NCBI RefSeq assembly: GCF_000826645.1
Contig: NZ_JXJP01000020.1
Coordinates: forward strand, 124,001 to 188,000
DNA: 64,000 bases
Reading direction: 5' to 3'
Origin: Psychroserpens mesophilus
GTDB taxonomy: Bacteria; Bacteroidota; Bacteroidia; Flavobacteriales; Flavobacteriaceae
A program made the translations under genes and the position numbers. Under the pieces are notes generated by a model. It did no database searches, had not been told where the DNA came from, and saw nothing but the letters and a program-made list of their open reading frames with translations. Positions within the stretch are counted from its first letter, which is position 1. Every line of letters starts with the position of its first letter. Shown here one piece after another: positions 16,305 to 24,503 of the stretch.

Positions 16305-17945
16305 TTAGTCTTTAATTTTCTTTACACGCTTTAAATCTAACAGGTTAATAGGATTAATACCTAAACCTGACACCTCTTTTCTGGTAAATCTTACCACTTC
16401 ATCATAAAATAAAGGCACAACAGGTGTTTTAGCCATAACCAGACTATCCATTTTGGTGTATAATCGTTCACGTTTTTTGGTGTCTGTAATGGTAAATGCT
16501 TCTTCATACCATTGATCAAATACTTCACTCTTAAAATGGGTGTAATTCGGACCGTTAGGTGCAAAGTTTTTACTGTAATACAATGATAAATAGTTTTCGG
16601 CATCAGGATAATCTGCAACCCAACTTGCCCTAAATAGATTAAGTTTTCCGTTTGCCTTAGCGTCTTTTAGCGTTGCCGCAGGAATGACATCTACATTAAC
16701 AGTAATGCCAATCTTTTGAAGTTCTCTTTGAATAAATTCACAAAAACTCAAATAATTACTGGTTGTTGTTATGGTTATTTCTGGAGTTGCAATACCAGTT
16801 TCAGTTTGAAATTCCTGGACCAGTTGTTTGGCTTTTTCTGGTTGAAAACTAAAACCAATAGCATCATCATATCCAGGAAGCCCTTTTGGAATAAAACCAC
16901 CATGGGCAGGAATCCCAATGCCATTTCGCAAATAGGTCATCATTTTTTGACGATCAAATCCGTAATTAATGGCTTTTCTGAGTAGATCAGATTGTATTTC
17001 AGGTAATTCAGTTTCCATAAAAAATGCCAGATATTCGGTATTTAGATATGGACCACGAATCATGTTGATTTGAGTTTCATATTGTGATCTTAAGTTTCCA
17101 TTTGCAGTTAATAGTTCATCTTTGTAGGAGGCGTCTAAGCCAGAAACAAAATCGATATTTCCTTGTGCAAATTGTAAAAATTCACTTTGTTTATCAGGTA
17201 AAAACGTAATGGCTACAGCTTCAAGATAAGGCAATTGATTACCGTTGGAATCACTCTCAAAATAGTTGTCGTTCTTTCTAAAAATAAGCTTAAGATTTTC
17301 TTCCCATCGTTTAAATTTAAAAGGTCCAGTTCCTATAGGATGAGATCTGAAATCTGACTTGTAATGTTCCACAATTTCCCTCGGAACAACAGAGCAATAT
17401 TTCATAGTTAGGAGTCCGAGAAACGCAGGAAAAGCCTGATTTAACTGAATTTGGAAAAGCGTATCGTTAACTGCTGTAAAATGATCAACTTTATTGAGTG
17501 TCCAGCTTCCAGGTGAGGCTATGTTTTTATCTATTAAGCGTTTAAAACTATATTCAAAGTCACTCGCTGTTACAATTCTGGTTGAATCTTTTCCAAATAA
17601 TTCATGCTTATGAAACTGAACATCATTCCGAAGTGAAAACGAGTAGGTGAGCGCATCTTCCGAAATACTCCAGGCTTTAGCTATACAAGGCTGTACATTT
17701 AAATTTTCATCCATTTGAACCAATCCGTTAAACAACTGATTGATGGCCCAAATGTCTGCATTATCTTTTGCAAATGCAGGATCTAAGGATCCAATGTTTT
17801 TATGTTCATTGTATTTAAAAACAAGATGATTTTGATAAGAATTACTGTTGTTTCCGCATGAAAAAAGAAAAAAACTACTTAAAACACTCATAATCATCAT
17901 TAATAATGAATATTTACTAATCACAGGTTTTAAGATATTGCTCAT
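16305..17945 (-). CDS. Oligopeptide-type substrate-binding lipoprotein (SBP_bac_5)
   Basis: A 546-residue lipoprotein from ATG 17945, chosen because the signal peptide (SKYSLLMMIMSVLSSFFLF) then ends in lipobox LFSC; upstream in-frame ATG 18008 adds an unlikely extension. The family signature is clear: SLDPAFAKDNADIWAINQLFNGLVQMD, FSLRNDVQFH, PIGTGPFKFKRWE and RKAINYGFDRQKM. It would bind peptides or another small solute as part of a Dpp/Opp-type importer. No permease or ATPase genes lie nearby, so it is an orphan here, or it works with a transporter encoded elsewhere or as a sensor. It is divergent from mtaB. Confidence 0.9.
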   Translation of the reverse strand: MSNILKPVISKYSLLMMIMSVLSSFFLFSCGNNSNSYQNHLVFKYNEHKNIGSLDPAFAKDNADIWAINQLFNGLVQMDENLNVQPCIAKAWSISEDALTYSFSLRNDVQFHKHELFGKDSTRIVTASDFEYSFKRLIDKNIASPGSWTLNKVDHFTAVNDTLFQIQLNQAFPAFLGLLTMKYCSVVPREIVEHYKSDFRSHPIGTGPFKFKRWEENLKLIFRKNDNYFESDSNGNQLPYLEAVAITFLPDKQSEFLQFAQGNIDFVSGLDASYKDELLTANGNLRSQYETQINMIRGPYLNTEYLAFFMETELPEIQSDLLRKAINYGFDRQKMMTYLRNGIGIPAHGGFIPKGLPGYDDAIGFSFQPEKAKQLVQEFQTETGIATPEITITTTSNYLSFCEFIQRELQKIGITVNVDVIPAATLKDAKANGKLNLFRASWVADYPDAENYLSLYYSKNFAPNGPNYTHFKSEVFDQWYEEAFTITDTKKRERLYTKMDSLVMAKTPVVPLFYDEVVRFTRKEVSGLGINPINLLDLKRVKKIKD

Positions 17946-18026
17946 TAATTGTAAATTTGCCCACTCTAAATTAGAAACAAGTAAATATAAATAGATTTCT
18001 GTCCTCACGGAAATTCAAATCGAGTT

Positions 18027-19352
18027 ATGAGTAAAAAAGTCGCATTTTATACCTTAGGTTGTAAACTCAACTTTTCTGAAACATCTACAATTGCAAGAAA
18101 TTTTTCTTCGGAAGGCTTCGAACGCGTTGATTTTAAAGACAAAGCAGATATATATGTGATTAATACCTGTTCTGTTACCGAAAATGCAGATAAGCGGTTT
18201 AAGTCGATTGTGAAACAAACTCAAAAAGTAAATCCGGAAGCATTTGTAGCAGCAGTTGGTTGTTATGCACAATTAAAACCTCAAGAATTAGCAGATGTTG
18301 AAGGTGTAGATTTGGTGTTAGGCGCTACTGAAAAATTTAATATTACAAGCTATCTTAATGACCTCACTAAAAATGATATGGGTGAAGTGCATAGTTGTGA
18401 GATTCAAGATGCCGATTTTTATGTTGGGAGTTATTCTTTTGGTGATCGGACGCGCGCTTTTTTGAAAGTTCAGGATGGCTGTGATTATAAATGTACCTAT
18501 TGTACGATTCCGCTGGCAAGAGGAATTTCCAGAAGTGATACTTTAGATAATGTCATTCAAAATGCTAAAGCGATTTCAGAAAAAAACATAAAAGAAATTG
18601 TACTTACTGGAGTTAATATTGGCGATTATGGTAAAGGTGAATTTGGAAACAAAAAACACAAGCATACTTTCTACGAATTGGTTAAAGCTTTAGATCAGGT
18701 TGATGGTATTGAACGCTTACGTATTTCGTCTATTGAACCGAATCTGCTTAAAAATGAAACCATAGAATTTGTTTCTGAAAGTGATTCATTTGTACCTCAT
18801 TTCCATATTCCGTTGCAGAGTGGAAGTAATGACATTTTAAAGTTAATGCGTCGTCGTTATATGAAAGAATTATATGTGGATCGTGTTTCAAAAATAAAAG
18901 AGACGATGCCTCACGCCTGTATTGGAGTTGATGTTATTGTTGGGTTTCCGGGGGAAACAGACGATTTGTTTTTAGAAACCTATAATTTTCTTAACGAATT
19001 AGATGTTTCCTATTTACATGTGTTTACCTATTCAGAGCGTGATAATACTGTTGCAGCTTCGTTAGATAATGTTGTTCCTAAAAATAAACGCGCTAAGCGC
19101 AGTAAAATGCTAAGAGGCTTATCTGCTAAAAAAAGACGATCGTTTTATGAACATCAATTAGGAAGCACTCGAACGGTCCTTTTTGAAGGTGAAAATAAAG
19201 AAGGTTATATTCACGGATTTACTGAAAATTATGTCAAAGTAAAATCGCCTTGGAATCCTGAATTAGTTAACACGTTACATGACGTTGAACTAACTAAAAT
19301 TGATGAGGATGGCTTGGTACGTTTTGATTTTGTTAATGAGATTACACAATAA
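18027..19352 (+). CDS. mtaB: tRNA t6A37 methylthiotransferase MtaB
   Basis: A 441-residue radical-SAM methylthiotransferase. The UPF0004 domain has Cys12 in TLGCKLN (the MtaB/e-MtaB signature), Cys48 in NTCSV and Cys79 in VGCYA, ligands of the auxiliary 4Fe-4S cluster. The radical-SAM cluster motif CDYKCTYC (Cys152, 156, 159) is followed by PLARG. A TRAM domain closes the protein (about 375-437). MtaB converts t6A to ms2t6A at position 37 of ANN-decoding tRNAs in the cytoplasm. It is a single gene divergent from the SBP lipoprotein; a TAAATTTG box on the plus strand near 17952 may be its promoter. Confidence 0.95.
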   Translation: MSKKVAFYTLGCKLNFSETSTIARNFSSEGFERVDFKDKADIYVINTCSVTENADKRFKSIVKQTQKVNPEAFVAAVGCYAQLKPQELADVEGVDLVLGATEKFNITSYLNDLTKNDMGEVHSCEIQDADFYVGSYSFGDRTRAFLKVQDGCDYKCTYCTIPLARGISRSDTLDNVIQNAKAISEKNIKEIVLTGVNIGDYGKGEFGNKKHKHTFYELVKALDQVDGIERLRISSIEPNLLKNETIEFVSESDSFVPHFHIPLQSGSNDILKLMRRRYMKELYVDRVSKIKETMPHACIGVDVIVGFPGETDDLFLETYNFLNELDVSYLHVFTYSERDNTVAASLDNVVPKNKRAKRSKMLRGLSAKKRRSFYEHQLGSTRTVLFEGENKEGYIHGFTENYVKVKSPWNPELVNTLHDVELTKIDEDGLVRFDFVNEITQ

Positions 19353-19365
19353 GAGTGAATCAAAA

Positions 19366-19395
19366 TTGTGTAGTAAAAATCTTATGGTATATTTG
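19366..19395 (+). promoter_or_regulatory. Promoter of the lipoprotein gene at 19423
   Basis: TTG (19366-19368), 19-base spacer, TATATTTG (19388-19395): a good match to the Bacteroidota housekeeping consensus, 14 bases beyond the mtaB stop. Confidence 0.65.
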
Positions 19396-19422
19396 CCAAC
19401 AATTCAAAAATCAAAACCAAAG

Positions 19423-19899
19423 ATGAAAAAATTTTTTTTAAGCGTATTTGTTGTTGCAATGTCTTTAGCAACAGTTTCTTGTAGTAAGGATGATGATAAC
19501 AATACTCAAGATCCTGGTGTAAACCAACGAGAATTAGCAGTAACTATTGATGGTCAGCAGTTAAATTTTAACTCAATTATTGTGGATCGCTATAATTACG
19601 AAGGAGACATAGAATTAGACATAACTGCTACTATTGGTGGAGCAACAGAACGTATATTTACGTTTTATACTTTCGTAGGAGATACTGGTGCTAATGCCAT
19701 ATATAATTTTAGTTATACGCGAAATGGGGTGTATTATGGTGCATTTTCTAGTGGTACTAACTTTGTGTCTGTGACAAATGTTAATAATGGTTCAAGATTG
19801 GAAGTCAATTTTTCTGGAACTTTATCTGGTTATGATGAAGTTGCACAAGAAGAAGTTTTCATAACTCTTGAAAACGGGACTATTCGATTAGACTTATAA
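19423..19899 (+). CDS. Small lipoprotein of unknown function
   Basis: A 158-residue protein from ATG 19423, chosen because it begins a typical lipoprotein signal (MKKFFLSVFVVAMSLATVSC, lipobox Cys20) followed by an acidic SKDDDNN linker. The mature part looks all-beta: it begins RELAVTIDGQQLNFNSI and ends EVFITLENGTIRLDL, resembling the DUF6252-like lipoproteins at 59702 and 62000, although no motif is decisive. It has its own consensus promoter and a terminator. Bacteroidota lipoproteins with acidic residues after Cys are often surface-exposed. Function unknown. Confidence 0.7.
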   Translation: MKKFFLSVFVVAMSLATVSCSKDDDNNTQDPGVNQRELAVTIDGQQLNFNSIIVDRYNYEGDIELDITATIGGATERIFTFYTFVGDTGANAIYNFSYTRNGVYYGAFSSGTNFVSVTNVNNGSRLEVNFSGTLSGYDEVAQEEVFITLENGTIRLDL

Positions 19900-19914
19900 T
19901 AGAATTCAAATTAT

Positions 19915-19948
19915 AAAAAAAACCGAAGTTTATACTTCGGTTTTTTTT
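19915..19948. terminator. Bidirectional terminator
   Basis: A8 then CCGAAG (19923-19928), loop TTTATA, CTTCGG (19935-19940), T8. It serves the plus-strand lipoprotein gene and the minus-strand acetyltransferase gene. Confidence 0.88.
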
Positions 19949-19969
19949 ATATCATTTATTCATCTGGTA

Positions 19970-20266
19970 TTAGATTCTAATACCAACTGGTAACATCTTT
20001 TTGTATTTGCGGTGTCTCCTAATAAACTTTGCAATTTCAGGACTTGTGGGTACAACGCTAATATTCCGTTCTGCAATATTTTCGAATACTAAAGTTAAAA
20101 ATTCCTCCTCAAAACCTTCAGAGTTAATGGTATCTGGAATAATAAGTTTTGTTAAGAAAATTTTACGATCTTGGAGAGCGTATTCAATTTTAGCAAGTTC
20201 ATCATCAACCTTAAGTTCAAATTGACGTAAAAAATCATTGTCAGTCAGTTCTGCTGCATCAATCAT
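19970..20266 (-). CDS. Small GNAT-fold protein (YjdJ/CG-type acetyltransferase)
   Basis: A 98-residue protein. The pattern FELKVDDELAKIEYALQDRKIFLTKLIIPDTINSEGFEEEFLTLVFENIAERNISVVPTSPE...FIRRHRKYKKML follows the short GCN5-related family of one-domain proteins (Acetyltransf_CG): the VVP...I..F...H..Y block near residues 68-90 is characteristic. The acetyl-CoA pyrophosphate loop, usually R-G-x-G-x-A/G, is replaced here by NSEGFEEEF, so activity is doubtful. A minus-strand TAAATTTG box at 20338-20331 may be its promoter. Single gene, substrate unknown. Confidence 0.75.
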   Translation of the reverse strand: MIDAAELTDNDFLRQFELKVDDELAKIEYALQDRKIFLTKLIIPDTINSEGFEEEFLTLVFENIAERNISVVPTSPEIAKFIRRHRKYKKMLPVGIRI

Positions 20267-20383
20267 AATAATTCGTATTTAATTCAATGGTTGGTAGGGT
20301 AGAAACTATAGTTTATATAGTTTTGTAGTACAAATTTACAAAAAATTTAACAGAAACTAAAAATAACTGATTTATAAATACTT

Positions 20384-21052
20384 ATGACCAAAGAGATCAT
20401 ACATATTTACCTCATGCCTGGTATGGCTGCTAACCCAACAATTTTTGAACATATCAAGCTGCCAGAGGACCAGTTTAAAATCCATTGGCTGGAATGGATG
20501 ATGCCAGAACCGAAGGAGTCTTTAGAATCTTATGCTAAACGAATGATTGCTAAAATAGAGCATAATGATGTTGTTTTACTTGGTGTGTCTTTTGGAGGAA
20601 TACTGGTTCAGGAAATGAGTAAGTATATGAAGCTAAGAAAACTTTTTGTGGTGTCAAGTGTTAAATCAAAACACGAACTGCCAAAACGAATGAAGATTAT
20701 GAAGGCTACCAAAGCGTATAAAATCTTACCGACTCAATTGGTAAGTAATATTGATTTTTTGGCAAAATATGCTTTTGGAGAAACGGTTACCAAACGGGTT
20801 GAATTGTATAAAAAATATCTTTCTGTAAGCGATAAACGTTATTTAGATTGGGCTATTGAGAACGTTATTGAATGGGATCAGGAAGAACCAAATCCCGACG
20901 CTATTTATATCCATGGTGATAAAGATGCAATTTTTACACATTCTTGTCATGGTAATTGTATTGTTGTTAAAGGTGGAACACATATAATGGTGATAAATAA
21001 GTACAAATGGTTTAATGAAAATTTACCAAAACTTATATTGGAAGAGCCTTGA
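20384..21052 (+). CDS. Alpha/beta hydrolase
   Basis: A 222-residue cytoplasmic protein with the nucleophile elbow LLGVSFGGILV (G-x-S-x-G), a likely acid in YIHGDKDAIF and a catalytic His in KGGTHIMVINK, in the right order for a serine hydrolase. The N-terminus IYLMPGMAANPTIFE fits the first strand and oxyanion loop. An alternative is a non-hydrolytic member. The substrate is unknown. It is followed 41 bp later by a lytic transglycosylase gene and may be co-transcribed with it and the cardiolipin synthase gene, an envelope-related group. Confidence 0.82.
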   Translation: MTKEIIHIYLMPGMAANPTIFEHIKLPEDQFKIHWLEWMMPEPKESLESYAKRMIAKIEHNDVVLLGVSFGGILVQEMSKYMKLRKLFVVSSVKSKHELPKRMKIMKATKAYKILPTQLVSNIDFLAKYAFGETVTKRVELYKKYLSVSDKRYLDWAIENVIEWDQEEPNPDAIYIHGDKDAIFTHSCHGNCIVVKGGTHIMVINKYKWFNENLPKLILEEP

Positions 21053-21093
21053 AAGGCATCATAATATTTTATACATTTATAAAAAAAGTAATT

Positions 21094-22047
21094 ATGAAAA
21101 CAATTAAAAATATATTAGCGACAATTGGCTTGATTGCAGTATCAGGACTGTTTATTTTTGCCATGCAGAAAGCACCTTCAGAAACTCATAATTCAGATAC
21201 ATCAAAATCAACAGAAGATTCCAGACCTTCTAATAGTTATAATGTCTATGCTTTATCTGTTCCTGAATCTTTAAATTTTGCAGGAGAAGCTTTGCCTTTG
21301 AATAATCCAGATATTTTAGAACGAATGGATAGAGAATTGCTAGTAAATACGTACTGGCAGTCTAACGGACTCTTAATGTTTAAACGTGCAGCTAAATATT
21401 TTCCAATTATAGAACCGATTTTAAAAAAGAATGGTATTCCAGACGATTTTAAATATTTGGCTGTTATTGAAAGCGGACTTACAAATGCGGTGTCACCAGC
21501 AGGAGCAAGAGGAGTGTGGCAAATCATGAAAACTACAGGAAGAGAAAATGGTCTTGAGATTAATGACAATGTTGACGAACGTTACCATTTAGAAATGTCA
21601 ACTGAGGTCGCTTGTAAATATTTATTAAAAGCTAAAGAACAATTAGGTTCTTGGACCTTAGCTGCAGCGGCTTATAATGCTGGTAATGCAGGAGTTTCAA
21701 GACGCTTAGAAGAGCAAGGCGTAACAGATTATTACGATTTGTTACTTGGCGAAGAAACAGGTAGGTATCTTTTTCGAATTGTAGCTTTGAAAGAAATCTT
21801 AAACCATCCAGATACCTATGGCTTTAACTTTAAAGAAGATGATTTATACAAATCTGTACCAACCTACAAGGTTGAAGTCGATACTGCAGTTGCAGATTTT
21901 TCTCAGTTTGCCAAGAAGTTTGGAATCAATTATAAAATTTTAAAACTTCATAATCCTTGGTTAAGGGAACCTCATTTAAATAATAAGTCTGGTAAAAAGT
22001 ACAGTATCGATATTCCTAAAGATGGCTACTATTCAGTAAAACTTTAA
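21094..22047 (+). CDS. Lytic murein transglycosylase (SLT domain)
   Basis: A 317-residue protein from ATG 21094, which gives a signal/anchor (MKTIKNILATIGLIAVSGLFIFAM). The SLT domain covers about residues 105-230 with catalytic Glu in LAVIESGLTNAVSPAGARGVWQIM, then AAAYNAGNAGVSRRL. It cleaves the glycan backbone of peptidoglycan, forming 1,6-anhydro-MurNAc ends. The layout is like MltD, but LysM repeats are not clear; the C-terminal part (TYKVEVDTAVADFSQFAKKFGINYKILKLHNPWLRE) resembles a single LysM-like module. The stop codon is directly followed by the ATG of the cardiolipin synthase gene. Confidence 0.9.
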   Translation: MKTIKNILATIGLIAVSGLFIFAMQKAPSETHNSDTSKSTEDSRPSNSYNVYALSVPESLNFAGEALPLNNPDILERMDRELLVNTYWQSNGLLMFKRAAKYFPIIEPILKKNGIPDDFKYLAVIESGLTNAVSPAGARGVWQIMKTTGRENGLEINDNVDERYHLEMSTEVACKYLLKAKEQLGSWTLAAAAYNAGNAGVSRRLEEQGVTDYYDLLLGEETGRYLFRIVALKEILNHPDTYGFNFKEDDLYKSVPTYKVEVDTAVADFSQFAKKFGINYKILKLHNPWLREPHLNNKSGKKYSIDIPKDGYYSVKL

Positions 22048-23502
22048 ATGATAGCATTTGTCAAAGATAATGTTTGGTGGATATTGCTGGTTTTAAATTA
22101 TCTACTGGCTGTTTCTGCTGTCATTACAATTCTTCTTAAAAATATAAATCCGTCAAAGACCGTTGCTTACATCATGGTATTGGTGTTCTTTCCTTTTTTC
22201 GGATTGATAGTGTATTATTTGTTCGGACAAGAATACCGAAAGAGTAAAATCTTCAACAGAAAAGATATTGCTAATACAAATATTATCAAATCTGTAGGTG
22301 ACAACTTGAGAGTTGAAGAGAAAAAGTTTGATCATATCGACATTGATTTAGATGATAAAATCAAACTCATAAAATTGCTTAAGGCAAGCGATAAATCACC
22401 ACTCACTTTAGATAATTCAGTTGATATTCTGAAAAATGGTGAAGTGAAATTTGAACGCTTATTTGAAGATTTAAAACAAGCGAAGCAATACATTCATCTT
22501 GAATATTACATCATTAAAGATGATGCCATTGGCACAGAGTTACTTGATATTATTTCGGAAAAAGCTAAAGCCGGAATTGAGGTAAAGCTGAGTTATGATG
22601 ATGTAGGAAGTAAATTGTCTTCAACCATGAAGCATCAGCTTAATGAATGCGGTGTAGAACATTTTCCGTTTATGCCAGTAGCATTTTCAAGTTTAACAGG
22701 TAAATCGAATTATAGAAATCACAGAAAAATTGCCATTATCGATGGGACTATTGGTTATATTGGAGGTATAAATGTTTCTGATAATTATGTAAACAATTCT
22801 AATAAATCTAAATATTGGAGAGATACCCATCTAAGGATTCATGGAGAGGCTGTCAAAGTACTTCAGTTTCATTTTTTGACCACATGGGAGTTTGTTAGTG
22901 ATACTAAATTAGATATAAAGAAGATCTATTTTCCAGAAGTAGATTCAAATTCAAATGTCGCTGTACAGATAGCTGCAAGTGGTCCTGACACAGATTGGGC
23001 AAATATTATGGAAGCCATTTTGACTGCTATCAATAATGCTGAAGATTATATCTATTTAACCACACCTTACTTTATTCCAAACCCACAAATTATATCAGCA
23101 TTGCAGATTGCTTCTAAAGTTGGTGTTGATGTAAAGTTACTTATTCCGAAGAATTCTGATTCATGGGTAGCAGAAAATGCGACAAATTCATATTTAGATA
23201 CTTTAATGGAAGCAGGTATTGAAGTGTATCGTTACTGTAAAGGGTTTATCCACGCCAAAACTATGGTAGTTGATGATGTGTTTTCAACCATAGGAACTTG
23301 CAATCTCGATAATAGAAGCTTTAATATTAATTTTGAAATCAATGCGCTTATCTACAATAAAAAACAAAGCGAAATACTAAAGAATCACTTTTTAGAAGAT
23401 CTAAAAGATAGCGAGTGTATCGATTTTGAATCTTGGAAAAATCGTTCAAAATTTTCTAAACTGAAAGAGTCTTTCGCCAGACTTTGGTCACCTTTGTTGT
23501 AA
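22048..23502 (+). CDS. cls: Cardiolipin synthase
   Basis: A 484-residue phospholipase D superfamily enzyme. Two N-terminal membrane helices (about 8-28 and 36-58) are followed by two HKD motifs: NHRKIAIIDGTIGYIGGINV (about residues 226-245) and IHAKTMVVDDVFSTIGTCNLDNRS (about 401-424). It condenses two phosphatidylglycerols into cardiolipin at the inner membrane. Its ATG abuts the TAA of the transglycosylase gene without a gap, so the pair is translationally coupled. It ends 3 bp from the convergent TPR-like gene. Confidence 0.94.
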   Translation: MIAFVKDNVWWILLVLNYLLAVSAVITILLKNINPSKTVAYIMVLVFFPFFGLIVYYLFGQEYRKSKIFNRKDIANTNIIKSVGDNLRVEEKKFDHIDIDLDDKIKLIKLLKASDKSPLTLDNSVDILKNGEVKFERLFEDLKQAKQYIHLEYYIIKDDAIGTELLDIISEKAKAGIEVKLSYDDVGSKLSSTMKHQLNECGVEHFPFMPVAFSSLTGKSNYRNHRKIAIIDGTIGYIGGINVSDNYVNNSNKSKYWRDTHLRIHGEAVKVLQFHFLTTWEFVSDTKLDIKKIYFPEVDSNSNVAVQIAASGPDTDWANIMEAILTAINNAEDYIYLTTPYFIPNPQIISALQIASKVGVDVKLLIPKNSDSWVAENATNSYLDTLMEAGIEVYRYCKGFIHAKTMVVDDVFSTIGTCNLDNRSFNINFEINALIYNKKQSEILKNHFLEDLKDSECIDFESWKNRSKFSKLKESFARLWSPLL

Positions 23503-23505
23503 AAT

Positions 23506-24084
23506 TTAGCGTCTGCTTCGCTTATTTTGACGCGCAGAGGTAGGTTGACCATAATGCTGTTTCGGTATGCTGGTTTTTTTCATTTGCTGCTTGAACATTT
23601 TAATCTGGTCTGCAAGCATATCTCTTTTATCGAGTTTTTGAGCTTCAGCTAGAAGTTTTTGAGCTTCTTGTGGGCGACGTTTGCTAAATGCAATTCCGGC
23701 TAAGTTTAATTTAGCCATAGCCAAATCATGATCCATGGACAGTCCTAAACCAATAGCTTTTTTGAAATACTTTTCAGCAGCATTCATATCGGTTTGTGCT
23801 ACCATAATACCATGGAGATAATTATAATAACCTTCCTGTTTCTTAACTAACGCACTTGAAGGGTTTTTAATCTTGTTCAACCAGTTTTTTGCACCTTCAA
23901 AATCTTGCTTTCTTAATTTTAAAAAGGCGAGTAGAATAAATTCATTCTTAAAATATAGGAATATAAATATGAGGGATAAAAATATGTACATAATCCCATT
24001 GCCTATATAACCTTCAGTAAATTCGTATATGGCGTAGGCAATAATTAAAAAAGCAATAACTAATTTTATGTTTTTGTTGAACAT
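23506..24084 (-). CDS. Membrane-anchored TPR-like protein
   Basis: A 192-residue protein with two N-terminal membrane helices (about 6-22 and 27-48) followed by helical repeats of TPR type: FEGAKNWLNKIKNPSSALVKKQEGYYNYLHG, NAAEKYFKKAIGLGLSMDHDLAMAKLNLAG and RPQEAQKLLAEAQKLDKRD. The tail is basic (SARQNKRSRR). It is a likely scaffold at the inner membrane. It is seen in Flavobacteriia near rpmH; its function is not known to me. It is transcribed away from rpmH, sharing the 159-bp divergent region, and converges with cls. Confidence 0.72.
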   Translation of the reverse strand: MFNKNIKLVIAFLIIAYAIYEFTEGYIGNGIMYIFLSLIFIFLYFKNEFILLAFLKLRKQDFEGAKNWLNKIKNPSSALVKKQEGYYNYLHGIMVAQTDMNAAEKYFKKAIGLGLSMDHDLAMAKLNLAGIAFSKRRPQEAQKLLAEAQKLDKRDMLADQIKMFKQQMKKTSIPKQHYGQPTSARQNKRSRR

Positions 24085-24149
24085 TTTTTCAATTTAAAAT
24101 TTAGGCTGCAAAGTTAATAAAAACAATTGTAAATATTTTTAATAATCCG

Positions 24150-24180
24150 TTTGGCAAACTAAAAACTCTTTGTATATTTG
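24150..24180 (+). promoter_or_regulatory. rpmH promoter
   Basis: TTTG (24150-24153), exactly 19 bases, TATATTTG (24173-24180): the best match in the window to the Bacteroidota -33/-7 consensus, as expected for a ribosomal protein gene. Confidence 0.85.
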
Positions 24181-24243
24181 CACGCAGTTTTAAGAACAGC
24201 TTAGAACAATAAAAAGAATATAAGTTTTTAAAAATATAAGACA

Positions 24244-24405
24244 ATGCCAAAAAGAACGTTTCAGCCGTCAAAAAGAAAGAGAAGAAATAAGCACGGTTTT
24301 AGAGAAAGAATGGCTTCTGTAAACGGAAGAAAAGTTTTAGCACGTAGAAGAGCTAAAGGAAGAAAGAAATTGTCTGTATCATCTGAAACTAGACATAAGA
24401 AATAA
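24244..24405 (+). CDS. rpmH: 50S ribosomal protein L34
   Basis: A 53-residue, very basic protein: [19 protein letters not shown], then [20 protein letters not shown] and a short [10 protein letters not shown] tail. This is the universal L34 signature, with the few extra C-terminal residues seen in Bacteroidota. L34 is a late-assembling protein of the large ribosomal subunit. The gene stands alone with a consensus promoter and a terminator. In many bacteria rpmH sits next to rnpA and dnaA; here it precedes carB, an arrangement I associate with Flavobacteriia. Confidence 0.98.
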   Translation: MPKRTFQPSKRKRRNKHGFRERMASVNGRKVLARRRAKGRKKLSVSSETRHKK

Positions 24406-24427
24406 TGATTAACAATTGTTAATATTT

Positions 24428-24460
24428 AAAAGGTGTTGCTTAGGTGTAACACCTTTTTTT
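24428..24460 (+). terminator. rpmH terminator
   Basis: AGGTGTT (24431-24437) / AACACCT (24448-24454) extended by AAA/TTT, with a T run to 24460. The T run ends in TTTG, immediately before the carB promoter region (TATTTTTG at 24477-24484). Confidence 0.85.
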
Positions 24461-24503
24461 GTACCTATATGTTACCTATTTTTGCAACCATAAAAAAAAA
24501 GTC

